64,000 bases of DNA from contig NZ_JAAIII010000002.1 in NCBI RefSeq assembly GCF_012932425.1, positions 124,001-188,000 on the forward strand, in the 5' to 3' direction. Below the pieces are notes generated by a model. The model was not told the DNA's origin. It ran no database searches and was given only the letters and a program-made list of their open reading frames with translations. Source of the stretch: Bifidobacterium oedipodis (lineage in GTDB: Bacteria; Actinomycetota; Actinomycetes; Actinomycetales; Bifidobacteriaceae). A program made the translations under genes and the position numbers. Within the stretch, counting starts at the first letter, position 1; the number at the start of each line of letters is the position of its first letter. Positions 33,712 through 41,909 of the stretch are shown here, piece by piece.

Positions 33712-33740
33712 TTGCATATTTGTTCTACATAGCTTATACT
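33712..33740 (+). promoter_or_regulatory. Sigma-70-type promoter for the 33.9-kb gene
   Basis: TTGCAT (33712-33717), a 17-base spacer and TATACT (33735-33740) make a good vegetative promoter reading toward the small ORF and the gene at 33912. The segment from 33422 to 33711 shows only weak overlapping frames and nothing I can support. Confidence 0.65.
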
Positions 33741-33755
33741 TCTCTCAACAGTGCA

Positions 33756-33893
33756 GTGAGGCACTGCAGCAGACAGAAGGGGTTCAAGAATGACAATCTA
33801 TCTATATTCGCAACTATTGCAGCATTGGTAGCTGTAGCACTCAGCTCATATCCCTTTCCCAAGAATCTTTTAATTTTGCTATTGTTCCTCTGA
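33756..33893 (+). CDS. Possible 45-residue single-span membrane peptide
   Basis: GTG at 33756, 15 bases after the promoter -10; the frame reads a basic N-terminus (RHCSRQKGFKND) then hydrophobic stretches (LSIFATIAALVAVALSS; NLLILLLFL) to a TGA at 33891-33893. It ends 18 bases before the next gene. No clear binding site; a stronger AAGGGG signal points to an out-of-frame 13-codon ORF. It resembles small hydrophobic toxin-like or membrane peptides, but this is weakly supported. Confidence 0.25.
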   Translation: MRHCSRQKGFKNDNLSIFATIAALVAVALSSYPFPKNLLILLLFL

Positions 33894-33911
33894 CACCGGT
33901 AGAGGTAAATC

Positions 33912-34472
33912 ATGATGATGCAAAACCATAAGACTAGTCGGCGGCGAATTATTGCTGGAGTAATAGCAGTAGTTGCTGTGTTGGTCGCATTGTGGTTTAT
34001 TCCTTTTCCTGACAGTAAGGTGAATATATCCGCTGAAGCATATTGCTCAAGTGCTGATGCCCAAGAATCCTCGCAGTATATTGTTGAATTAGAGGGAGAG
34101 CAATATCATCGCTTGTTTCGTCGACCTCAATTCAATGGAACATTCACATTAAAAGATAGCGCGGGCTCAACAGTATTGGTTAATCATGCCAAATTAGAGA
34201 GCGCATTCGCCGACACAGCGCACCAATCCGATGGGACCGTAACACAAATTTCTTCCCTGATGTATGACGCATCAGAAAATGCTTTTACGTCTTTTACCGC
34301 TGCGCTTAGTGCCGATGGACAATCGATAGTAATCATTCTTGGCAACAAAGGTGAAACCGGTGGTATTGCTGGCACATATATTGCTCCAGCTACTGATCAG
34401 AAAACCGCACAGTCCGTATATCAATCAATAAACGCAGTCATTGATCTAAGCCTCATTGCCACCGCGCCATAA
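33912..34472 (+). CDS. Membrane-anchored hypothetical protein
   Basis: Not recognised. 186 residues with a basic N-terminus (HKTSRRR), one membrane segment (IIAGVIAVVAVLVALWFIPF), then an outside domain of mostly beta-like character (YIVELEGEQYHRLFRR; GTFTLKDSAGSTVLV; QSIVIILGNKGETGGIAGTY). One Cys follows the membrane segment. GAGGTAAATC precedes the ATG. The gene is more A/T-rich than the core genes around it, consistent with acquired DNA. Confidence 0.7.
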   Translation: MMMQNHKTSRRRIIAGVIAVVAVLVALWFIPFPDSKVNISAEAYCSSADAQESSQYIVELEGEQYHRLFRRPQFNGTFTLKDSAGSTVLVNHAKLESAFADTAHQSDGTVTQISSLMYDASENAFTSFTAALSADGQSIVIILGNKGETGGIAGTYIAPATDQKTAQSVYQSINAVIDLSLIATAP

Positions 34473-34540
34473 AATTACCATTGCAAAATACACATGAATA
34501 TATCAGTTCTCGTGCGATATCACCTTGCTGTAATTTTGTA

Positions 34541-34585
34541 TGACGCTGTCGGCACTTCTTACGGATTATTCCCATAAAAGTGCCG
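34541..34585. repeat. Fourth copy of the GGCACTT hairpin
   Basis: CGGCACTT (34550-34557) pairs with AAGTGCCG (34578-34585). The left side TGACGCTGTCGGCACTTCTT matches the first hairpin at 31.38 kb with one change, and the right side ATTATTCCCATAAAAGTGCC matches the third exactly. The rest of 34473-34688 shows nothing else. Confidence 0.75.
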
Positions 34586-34688
34586 TGAACTCGCCAAATT
34601 AGCGGACAATACCTCGCAGCCACGCCATTGGGACTCGTCAAGAGGATATCAGCAGTAAGATTGACGGCAAATCGTAAGGAGAGATTAC

Positions 34689-35648
34689 ATGGATGCTTAT
34701 ATGGATGTTTTGCTTAATCTGATTCACTCGCAACCGTTATGGGGAATCCTTCTAGTTGTCGTTGCGGTTTTTGCGATCACTGTAATTCTGTGGATCGCAT
34801 ATATAATTTGGCAGGCAATTCTACGCTTACGTTTCAGCAGGGAGTTTTCTGTCAAGGTACCATCGAATTTCCGTATACGTCGGTCAGGTCAATCTATGCA
34901 AATCGGAGGATTCACTCTCGGATATCCCCGATGGGAAGCTGCCAAAAGAGATGGCACACGAGACCGTAGAACAAATAACAACCGTATATTAAAAACGCCT
35001 ACCGTCATTCGGATAGGAAAATGGTCACTGCAATGCAACGATCCTTTTATCGGGTATGCACTGGTAACGAATCTTCGCACCGCAGGTCACGCCGTTGGAT
35101 ATTGCCGAGAGGAAGCACACAAGCGGCAGCAATTGGTCAGTCAGTTGCAAGCTCGCCGCCAAACAACCAGTGTTGATGGTATCGTGGCACAATTCAAAAC
35201 CAATCCGGCGAATTTCGAACCATTTTGTGCCGAACTATTCCGAACGTTGGGATGGAGCGCGCAGCCCACGCCACCAACACGTGATGGCGGATTCGATTTG
35301 AAATTGCGCCATCCCAACGGCACAACATACATCGCAGAATGCAAGTGCTATGACCGCAAGCATCATGTTGGACGTCCCGTAGTCCAAAAACTGCAGGGGG
35401 CGAACATGACCGAGCATGCGCAAGGAATGATGCTGATAACGACCAGTTCATTCTCATCTGATGCCATTGCCTATGCCGCCCAAGTTGGTGTTCTGCTTAT
35501 CGACGGCGAAAAACTGGTCAACTTGTGCCATAAGGCATGGGGCAATTCGGCTACAACAACCATGTTCATTCCTGAAAGGGAAATTCAGTTGACGACCAGA
35601 GACATTATGTCGCGTATACCGGCTGATATGCGCCATATGTTCTATTAA
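34689..35648 (+). CDS. Membrane-anchored Mrr-like restriction endonuclease
   Basis: 319 residues. An N-terminal hydrophobic anchor (~16-45, IYIIWQAIL-type helix) precedes a linker and a PD-(D/E)xK nuclease domain of the Mrr_cat family (~165-290): FEPFCAELFRTLGW, then D199/D203 in RDGGFDLKL and E217/K219 in YIAECKCYD, followed by VQKLQGA. Mrr enzymes cut methylated DNA; a membrane anchor is a recurrent variant of unclear role. RBS AAGGAGAG precedes the ATG. It is near an ABC-F gene and REP-like repeats, in lower-G+C DNA. Confidence 0.82.
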   Translation: MDAYMDVLLNLIHSQPLWGILLVVVAVFAITVILWIAYIIWQAILRLRFSREFSVKVPSNFRIRRSGQSMQIGGFTLGYPRWEAAKRDGTRDRRTNNNRILKTPTVIRIGKWSLQCNDPFIGYALVTNLRTAGHAVGYCREEAHKRQQLVSQLQARRQTTSVDGIVAQFKTNPANFEPFCAELFRTLGWSAQPTPPTRDGGFDLKLRHPNGTTYIAECKCYDRKHHVGRPVVQKLQGANMTEHAQGMMLITTSSFSSDAIAYAAQVGVLLIDGEKLVNLCHKAWGNSATTTMFIPEREIQLTTRDIMSRIPADMRHMFY

Positions 35649-35777
35649 ACACAGGCAACAGTAAACAGCCACAAAACCCTGCAAAAGTATGGCTATCGGT
35701 ATATGCCCGCCATACCGCAAGCCATCCAATATCCACTGCAGACTGAAACTGCGCCGTAGCTCAATCCAAAAGCAAAT

Positions 35778-36512
35778 TTAGCTGGCTTGGGCACCTTCTC
35801 CGGCTTCGCGGTCTTTGAGGTACATTTCGGGGATGTCGCGTTCCTGGTCGTGCAATCGGGCCCAAATGACCGGTTCGCCTGCGGCCAGTGAGGCGGGCAC
35901 GTCAAGAATGCGCTGGTTCGAGGATCCACGGAATTGCAGTAGGGAATCCTTCCTGTCCTTCAGATAGCGTCCGTCCACAAGCACGTCGATCAGGCCCAGC
36001 AGTTCGTGCTTGTCAGGAGTTTCGCCCTCGCGCATCAGTTCCTCCCATGTGTATCCGGTCCATGCCCAGATGTCCTTGGATTGGCCGAACTCGGCACGAA
36101 TGCGTCGTGCCAACGGCAGTAGCACCGGGGTGTTGAGCATCGGCTCGCCGCCAAGGAAGGTCAGGCCCTGCACATATGAGGGGCGCAGATCGTCGATGAT
36201 CCTGTCTTCAAGCGCCTGCGTGTATTCGTGCCCGGCCTTGAAATCCCAGATCGAAGCGTTGAAGCAGTCGATGCAGTGGAACGGGCAGCCAGAGACATAC
36301 AGGGAGTTGCGCACGCCCTCGCCGTCGGTAACGATGAAGGTTTTGTAGTCGGCAATCATCCGGGCGGACATGTTTCGCCCATCCCATTGGCCGGCGCGAG
36401 GATCGTTGGCCAGGCCCTGGGACGGGACGCCGGGCCCGCGCCCGGTCTCCCCGGCGGCGAAGTCGTGGCGTTTGGGTTCCGGTGCGCGCGTGGTCTTCAC
36501 GAACGAGGGCAT
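35778..36512 (-). CDS. nrdG: Anaerobic ribonucleotide reductase activating enzyme
   Basis: Radical SAM enzyme that installs the glycyl radical on NrdD. 244 residues; the cluster motif is in SGCPFHCIDCFN (CxxxCxxC), and GLTFLGGEPML is the SAM-binding GGEP segment. The first ~55 residues are a hydrophilic extension. AAAGGTGG precedes the ATG. It lies 115 bases after nrdD and is likely expressed with it under anaerobic conditions. Confidence 0.95.
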   Translation of the reverse strand: MPSFVKTTRAPEPKRHDFAAGETGRGPGVPSQGLANDPRAGQWDGRNMSARMIADYKTFIVTDGEGVRNSLYVSGCPFHCIDCFNASIWDFKAGHEYTQALEDRIIDDLRPSYVQGLTFLGGEPMLNTPVLLPLARRIRAEFGQSKDIWAWTGYTWEELMREGETPDKHELLGLIDVLVDGRYLKDRKDSLLQFRGSSNQRILDVPASLAAGEPVIWARLHDQERDIPEMYLKDREAGEGAQAS

Positions 36513-36627
36513 CGATCCACCTTTCCGATAATGGCCGATAATGGATAGGCCGAGGCGGCCACCCTGTAATCAGGTGGCCGCCCCGGCGTTCATGTCCAAA
36601 TATGCTGTATGCACTACTGCTTTCGGC

Positions 36628-39024
36628 TTACTTGGTCTCCTCGAACCATTCGCGGGTCTCGCCGTCAGACAGTTCAACCTTGCCGGTGGAGCCGCTCATG
36701 TGCTTGACGCGGTGGGCAATCTCCTCGTGGCGACCGTGCACCATCGGGCGGGCGACAGGCGAGCCAAGGTAGCCGCAAGTGCGCTTGGTCACGTTGCACT
36801 TGTCCGGGTTGGAGTTGCCGCACTCGGGGCACTTGAAGCCCTCGTCGGTGGGCTCGAAGTCACCCTGGAAGCCGCATACGAAGCAATGGTCGATCGGCGT
36901 GTTGGTGCCTAGGTAGCCGATGCCGATGTTGTAGGCGTAGTCCCACACTGCCTCGAGCGCCTTCGGGTTGTCCTGCAGGCACGGGTACTCGCAGTAGTTG
37001 ATGAAGCCGCCGGATGCGTAGTACGGGAAGTCCTTCTCGTAGTTGAGCTTCTCCATCGGGGTGGGCTGCAGCCACACCGGGTAGTGGAAGGAGTTGGTGT
37101 AGAAGTCATGGTCGGTCACGCCGGGGATGCGGCCGAACTTCTCGCGATCCATACGGTTGAAGCGGTCGGTCAGGGATTCGGCCGGCGTGGAGTACACGGA
37201 ATAGTGGTAGCCCTCGGCACGGCTCCAACGCTTGCACAGCTCGCTCATGCGCTCAACGATGGACAGGGCGAACTCCTTACCTTCCGGATCCCAACCGTGA
37301 TCGCGGATCCAGTTCTTGCCATAGAACACAGCAGTAGCTTCGGCCAGGCCGATATAGCCCAAGGACACAGTGGCACGCTCGTTCCTGAAGAGACGATCCA
37401 CGTTGTCGTTCGCGCCGAGACGTCCGAAGGCACCGAAGCGGAACAGGGTCGGAGCATTGACTGGGGTGGCCTCCTTGCAGCGCATGATGCGGAACTGCAG
37501 CGCCTGGTGGGCGACCTCCATACGCTCCTCGAACAGCTTCCAGAAACGAGCCTTGTCACCATGGGATTCGATGGCGATGCGCGGCACGTTCACGGTGACC
37601 ACGCCAAGGTTCATACGACCGTCTTCTTCGTCCTGGCCGGTCTCGGGGTTGATCCAGCCCTGCAGGAAGGAACGGCAGCCCATCGGCGCCTTGAAAGAGC
37701 CGGTGATCTTGACGATGTTCTCATAGAACACCACGTCCGGGTACATGCGCTTGGTGGCGGATTCCAAGGCAAGCTGCTTCAGATCATAGTTCGGGTCGCC
37801 GGGGTCGGCGTTCACGCCATGCTTGATCGTGAAGACCAGCTTCGGGAAGATCGGAGTGTGGTGCTCCTTGCCCAGGCCACGAATGCGGTTCAGGAGGATC
37901 GCGCGCTGGATCTCACGGGAGAACCAGTCAGTACCCAAGCCGAAGCCGACGGTTACGAACGGCGTCTGGCCGTTGGACACACGATTGGAGTTGATCTGGT
38001 ACTCCATCGTCTGCATGGCGTCGTAGATGGCCTTGCGCGTGCGAATCTTGGCAAGAATCTCGCGCTCCTGCTCCAGATCGTCGACATCAGTGTGGAACGG
38101 CGTGTCCATCGGCAACGGCTTGCGTGAGCCGAAATGCAGCTTGGAGGGCTCGTTGGCCTTGGCGTTGACCACCTGGCGGCGGGCGAATTCCACCGGCATG
38201 CCGTCCGGGATGGTCTCGCGCGCCTCTTCGAGGAACTTCTCGTAATCCTTGCGCGCATACTGGGCCAGATGTTCATCGGCGCGGTTGGCGGTCTGGCCGC
38301 CATACTGGCTGGAGGCCACGTCCTTCATAATCTGGGTGATCTGTGTGGCAGCGATGGCGATGGACTTCGGCGAGGCCATCGGCGCGTTGCCCAAGGTGAA
38401 ACCGTTGGCCAACATGTCCCAGAAGTTCGGCAGGGAGCAGTTCGACTGAGCCGTGAACGGCGAATAGTCGGCATCGTGGAAGTGAATGTCGCCCTTCATA
38501 TGAGCGTTGGAAACGGCCGGGGGCAGCATGTTGAACGCGGCGGCCTTGGACACGGCACCGGCCAACAGGTCACGCTGGGTGGCGTAGACATTGGAATCCT
38601 TGTTGGCGTTCTCGTGAATCAGCGTCGGATCGTGGTTAATGAAGCGCGAGACGGCCTCGTTCACATCGGTGGCCTTGGCACGCTGGATGTCCTTGTCCAA
38701 ACGGTAGTTGGTGTAGGCGCGCGCCACATCATATAGGTGCGCGTCAATCAGCGCATGCTCAACCAGGGTCTGAATATCCTCGATCTTTGCGGGGCCGTTG
38801 TAACGTTCCTTGATCTCGCCCTCAACCTGATCGGCGAATCGACGGATCATGGCCTCTTCTTCAGGGCCAACCTCCTTATCGAGATCCTTGAACGCGGACT
38901 TGACGGCGGAGATGATGTTAATCGGATCGAAGTCAACCACACGGCCGTCGCGCTTCTCAACGAGCACCACGTTGCTCCTCGCAACCGTGGTTCCGTTGAC
39001 CGCCTCCGCCATCATCTGTGCCAT
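36628..39024 (-). CDS. nrdD: Anaerobic ribonucleoside-triphosphate reductase
   Basis: Makes dNTPs from NTPs using a glycyl radical, essential for anaerobes. 798 residues. An ATP-cone (~18-110, VEKRDGRVVDFDPINI) gives allosteric control. The catalytic barrel includes MGCRSFLQGW. Near the C-terminus a zinc site (HCFVCGFQGDF and CPECGNSN) is followed by the radical loop RTCGYLGSP. AGGGG lies 7 bases before the ATG. Two NrdR-like boxes precede it. Confidence 0.97.
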   Translation of the reverse strand: MAQMMAEAVNGTTVARSNVVLVEKRDGRVVDFDPINIISAVKSAFKDLDKEVGPEEEAMIRRFADQVEGEIKERYNGPAKIEDIQTLVEHALIDAHLYDVARAYTNYRLDKDIQRAKATDVNEAVSRFINHDPTLIHENANKDSNVYATQRDLLAGAVSKAAAFNMLPPAVSNAHMKGDIHFHDADYSPFTAQSNCSLPNFWDMLANGFTLGNAPMASPKSIAIAATQITQIMKDVASSQYGGQTANRADEHLAQYARKDYEKFLEEARETIPDGMPVEFARRQVVNAKANEPSKLHFGSRKPLPMDTPFHTDVDDLEQEREILAKIRTRKAIYDAMQTMEYQINSNRVSNGQTPFVTVGFGLGTDWFSREIQRAILLNRIRGLGKEHHTPIFPKLVFTIKHGVNADPGDPNYDLKQLALESATKRMYPDVVFYENIVKITGSFKAPMGCRSFLQGWINPETGQDEEDGRMNLGVVTVNVPRIAIESHGDKARFWKLFEERMEVAHQALQFRIMRCKEATPVNAPTLFRFGAFGRLGANDNVDRLFRNERATVSLGYIGLAEATAVFYGKNWIRDHGWDPEGKEFALSIVERMSELCKRWSRAEGYHYSVYSTPAESLTDRFNRMDREKFGRIPGVTDHDFYTNSFHYPVWLQPTPMEKLNYEKDFPYYASGGFINYCEYPCLQDNPKALEAVWDYAYNIGIGYLGTNTPIDHCFVCGFQGDFEPTDEGFKCPECGNSNPDKCNVTKRTCGYLGSPVARPMVHGRHEEIAHRVKHMSGSTGKVELSDGETREWFEETK

Positions 39025-39129
39025 CAGGCACCCCTTTCTGTAAGCATTTTTCGCACCTTACGAACTCGTCGAAAGCCGCGAATCACATCCGTGTCCTTTT
39101 TGAACCTATAGCACTGTACGACAACCCCA

Positions 39130-39177
39130 CCCCTATATCTAGTAGACAACGGTGGCGTGTTGAACTAATTGTAGTAT
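39130..39177. promoter_or_regulatory. Pair of NrdR-like boxes upstream of nrdD
   Basis: CCCCTATATCTAGTAG (39130-39145) and GAACTAATTGTAGTAT (39162-39177) each resemble the NrdR consensus ACACTATATATAGTGT (11 and 10 of 16). Their centres are 32 bp apart, about three helical turns, the spacing typical of NrdR box pairs. They sit ~105-150 bp upstream of nrdD. Confidence 0.7.
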
Positions 39178-39347
39178 TTTTCGGCTATTTTCCGCCGAAA
39201 CCCTAAGTGTGTGATTAACGTAACGATTGGCATTCGGCGTGGCTCGGCGAGTCGCCCATCGCACGGCCTCACCGCGTGACATAGTGCTTGGGCAAGGCGC
39301 CTGCGGCATCCTACTACCATCGCCCGACGCACCTATAGTGGGGAGAT

Positions 39348-40736
39348 ATGACTACACCTATGGGATACGACTCCGGTGCCCGGCAGCCGAGTGCCGCGTC
39401 ACTGGCGGCAGCCGGTTTCAGCACCAACCGTGGTGCAGGGCAGATGGCCGCGCCCTCTGCCGGGCAGCCGGTTATCGACCTGCCAGCCGAGCCACGCCCG
39501 ATCAATCAACTGCCCGAGCGCGCGGGGCTGACCACCGCGCAGAACCCATGGCCGGTAAGTGTGTTGAGCCAAAAGTTCTACGGTGCCGTGGAACGTTGGC
39601 CTTCGGCCTGGGTGACCGGGCAAATCACCCAGATCAACACGCGACGCTCAGGTTCCGCCTATATCACGCTGCGCGACGATTTTGAAGACATCGCAATGGA
39701 GGTCAACGGTTTCGGCCAGTTTGCCGCCGCCGCCAGCCAGTTCGTGCAGGGCGACCGGGTGGTGATCCATGGTAAGCCGAATCTGTGGATGAAGCGCACT
39801 TCGCTGTCGCTACGCGGCGACACGATTTTCAGGGTCGGTGCCGGCGGCAGTCTTAAGGCCATGATCGATGAACTGCGCAAACGGCTCAAGGGCGAGGGAC
39901 TGTTCGACGCCGACCACAAGCTGCCCCTGCCGCAGTTCCCGCGCTGCATCGGGCTGATCTGCGCACCGCAGGCCCGCGCCGAAGGCGATGTGATCACCAA
40001 TGTCAACCTTCGTTGGCCAGCCGTCTCGTTCAAGGTGGTGCATGTGCATGTGCAGGGCGAACAGTGCCCCAGCGAAGTGACAAAGGCCATCGGGCAGCTC
40101 GACGCCGATCCACAGGTGGATGTGATCATCGTGGCGCGCGGCGGCGGTTCCTTTGAGGATCTGATCGGCTTTTCCGACGAACGCGTGGTGCGCGCGGCCT
40201 ACGCTTGCGCCACACCGCTGGTTTCCGCCATCGGGCATGAGGACGATTGGACGTTGCTTGATCTGGTCGCCGATCTGCGCGCCTCCACCCCGACGGACGC
40301 CGCCAAGCGAGTGGTGCCGGACGTCAATGAGCAGATGCAGCTGATCGAAGGGTCGATCGAGCGCATGCGCTTGCGCGTCCGCTCGCGCGTGGACAACGAA
40401 ATCCGCTTGGTCGAAGGTTATGCGAACCGCCCAAGCCTAACCCAGCCTTTAACGATGCTTGATCCGCATCAACGTTTCGTGGATGATGCGCTCAGAAGGC
40501 TGGACATCGGTCTTCGCCGCATCGTTGACGACGCGCAGCTCACCATCGAGCGCACGCACGCCTCGCTGACTGCACTGAGTCCTCAATCCACGCTGGATCG
40601 CGGCTACGCGGTGGTGCAATCCGCCGATGGGCATGTGATCGACGATGCCGCGCATGTGGCCGTCGGCGACGAATTGACCGTCACGCTCAGGCATGGCAGC
40701 GTCACCGCCCAAGCCACCTCATCCTTGCCTGACTAG
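39348..40736 (+). CDS. xseA: Exodeoxyribonuclease VII large subunit
   Basis: Catalytic subunit of ExoVII, which degrades single-stranded DNA in both directions. 462 residues. After a ~60-residue low-complexity start comes an OB-fold (WPSAWVTGQITQINTRRSGS), the catalytic region with DVIIVARGGGSFEDL and CATPLVSAIGHEDDWTLLD, then a long helical segment. xseB follows 146 bases later. Confidence 0.95.
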   Translation: MTTPMGYDSGARQPSAASLAAAGFSTNRGAGQMAAPSAGQPVIDLPAEPRPINQLPERAGLTTAQNPWPVSVLSQKFYGAVERWPSAWVTGQITQINTRRSGSAYITLRDDFEDIAMEVNGFGQFAAAASQFVQGDRVVIHGKPNLWMKRTSLSLRGDTIFRVGAGGSLKAMIDELRKRLKGEGLFDADHKLPLPQFPRCIGLICAPQARAEGDVITNVNLRWPAVSFKVVHVHVQGEQCPSEVTKAIGQLDADPQVDVIIVARGGGSFEDLIGFSDERVVRAAYACATPLVSAIGHEDDWTLLDLVADLRASTPTDAAKRVVPDVNEQMQLIEGSIERMRLRVRSRVDNEIRLVEGYANRPSLTQPLTMLDPHQRFVDDALRRLDIGLRRIVDDAQLTIERTHASLTALSPQSTLDRGYAVVQSADGHVIDDAAHVAVGDELTVTLRHGSVTAQATSSLPD

Positions 40737-40882
40737 TCGGTTCCACCCAATCCTTCTAGTCAGTCGTCTTCTCATCAGTCATTATCCAACCAGTCGTTAT
40801 CCAATCCAACCAACCGATGCCCAAACCACTGCCACTGTCACAGCACCAAGTCTGGGCACCTTACACAGAAAGCTGAACTCAC

Positions 40883-41221
40883 ATGACCGAACACACCACA
40901 CCCCAGTCCACCACCGCTCAGTCCACGTCCCAGTCCGCCGCCCAGCCCACTCCGGCTTCTTCTCTGAGTGATAAGGAGCGCGAAGTCATCGCACAGATGC
41001 CCTACGAAGAGGCGCGTGACAAGCTGATCCAAGCCGTGCAGGCGCTGGAGGCCGGCGGCCTGAATCTCGACCAGTCGATGCGTCAATGGGAAATTGGCGA
41101 AGCACTGGCCAAGCGTGCGCAAAGCCTGCTCAACGACGTGCGCGCCAAGCTTGATCAGGCCCAGGCCGAGCAGACCGCCAATGCTGCCACCGCAGGCACC
41201 CAGTCGAACCTCGACTCGTGA
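40883..41221 (+). CDS. xseB: Exodeoxyribonuclease VII small subunit
   Basis: Small helical subunit of ExoVII, 112 residues. The core MPYEEARDKLIQAVQALEAG with LNLDQSMRQWEIGEALAKRA matches XseB. The first ~30 residues are Thr/Gln/Ser-rich and the end is Ala/Gln-rich, both longer than in typical ~80-residue members. The gap to xseA holds a degenerate CAGTC-N-TTATCCAA direct repeat near 40779-40810. Confidence 0.93.
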   Translation: MTEHTTPQSTTAQSTSQSAAQPTPASSLSDKEREVIAQMPYEEARDKLIQAVQALEAGGLNLDQSMRQWEIGEALAKRAQSLLNDVRAKLDQAQAEQTANAATAGTQSNLDS

Positions 41222-41326
41222 CACATACACCACATACATAACCAGTTCAGCGCCCAGCCGAACATCGTCACGACAGTGGCGGGCGATATGCTGGTAGCAA
41301 TTCTTTACCTATGAAAGGGGTAGGCC

Positions 41327-41851
41327 ATGTCTACGTTGGTTCTTGTATTTCATCCGCATCTTACCGACGGTTCGACCGTCAACGCCCGACTGCTCGCCGC
41401 GCTTGAGGCGCAGGGCGAGTCCGATGTGATCGTGCGTGACGAATACGCCGCCAATCCGAACTTCACCATCGACGTTGCCAAAGAGCATGAGCTGCTGGAA
41501 GCCGCCGATCGTGTGATTCTGCAGTTCCCGTTCTACTGGTACTCCTCCCCCGCCCTGCTCAAGGAGTGGGAGGATCAGGTCATCGCCGCCGGCTGGGCTT
41601 ACGGCGGCGGTCACGCGCTTGAGGGCAAGGAACTCAAGCTGGTGGTCACCACAGGTTCCGAAGCAGCCAAGTACCGCAAGGATGGCGAGTATGGCCGCAC
41701 GATGGATGAACTGCTCAGCCCGTTCGAAGTCGTGGCTTACAAGGTTGGCATGACCTACGTCAAGCCGTTCCTTGTGCAGGGCACCTCCACCATCAGCGAA
41801 GATGAGCTCGAGCAGGCTGCCGCCGACTATGTCAGCGCCATCATCGACTAA
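41327..41851 (+). CDS. NAD(P)H-dependent quinone/FMN oxidoreductase, flavodoxin fold
   Basis: 174 residues of the KefF/MdaB-like family that uses FMN to reduce quinones. LVLVFHPHLTDGSTVNARLL fits the FMN phosphate loop, and LQFPFYWYSSPALLKEWEDQ is the family's core active-site segment; LVVTTGSEAAKY matches the second flavin loop. AAAGGGG precedes the ATG. It converges on rarA. The physiological acceptor is unknown. Confidence 0.9.
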   Translation: MSTLVLVFHPHLTDGSTVNARLLAALEAQGESDVIVRDEYAANPNFTIDVAKEHELLEAADRVILQFPFYWYSSPALLKEWEDQVIAAGWAYGGGHALEGKELKLVVTTGSEAAKYRKDGEYGRTMDELLSPFEVVAYKVGMTYVKPFLVQGTSTISEDELEQAAADYVSAIID

Positions 41852-41858
41852 TTTTTCA

Positions 41859-41909
41859 ACGAACTAGTTTCCCGATGAATTTGACGACGAACTAGTTTCC
41901 CGATGAATT
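41859..41909. repeat. 23-bp direct repeat at the convergent junction with rarA
   Basis: ACGAACTAGTTTCCCGATGA.. occurs twice (41859-41881, 41887-41909), with a shorter third copy (GAATTAGTTCCCGA) just after. The rarA stop codon falls inside the second copy, so the repeats supply the last residues of RarA (SGTNSSGN). Confidence 0.85.

Noticed and set aside
33359-33793. 144-codon plus-strand frame before the 33.9-kb gene
   Set aside because: It begins opposite the ABC-F leader, lacks a binding site and motifs, and runs across the promoter at 33712.
37084-38127. 347-codon plus-strand frame
   Set aside because: Antisense to nrdD; no motif or start signal.
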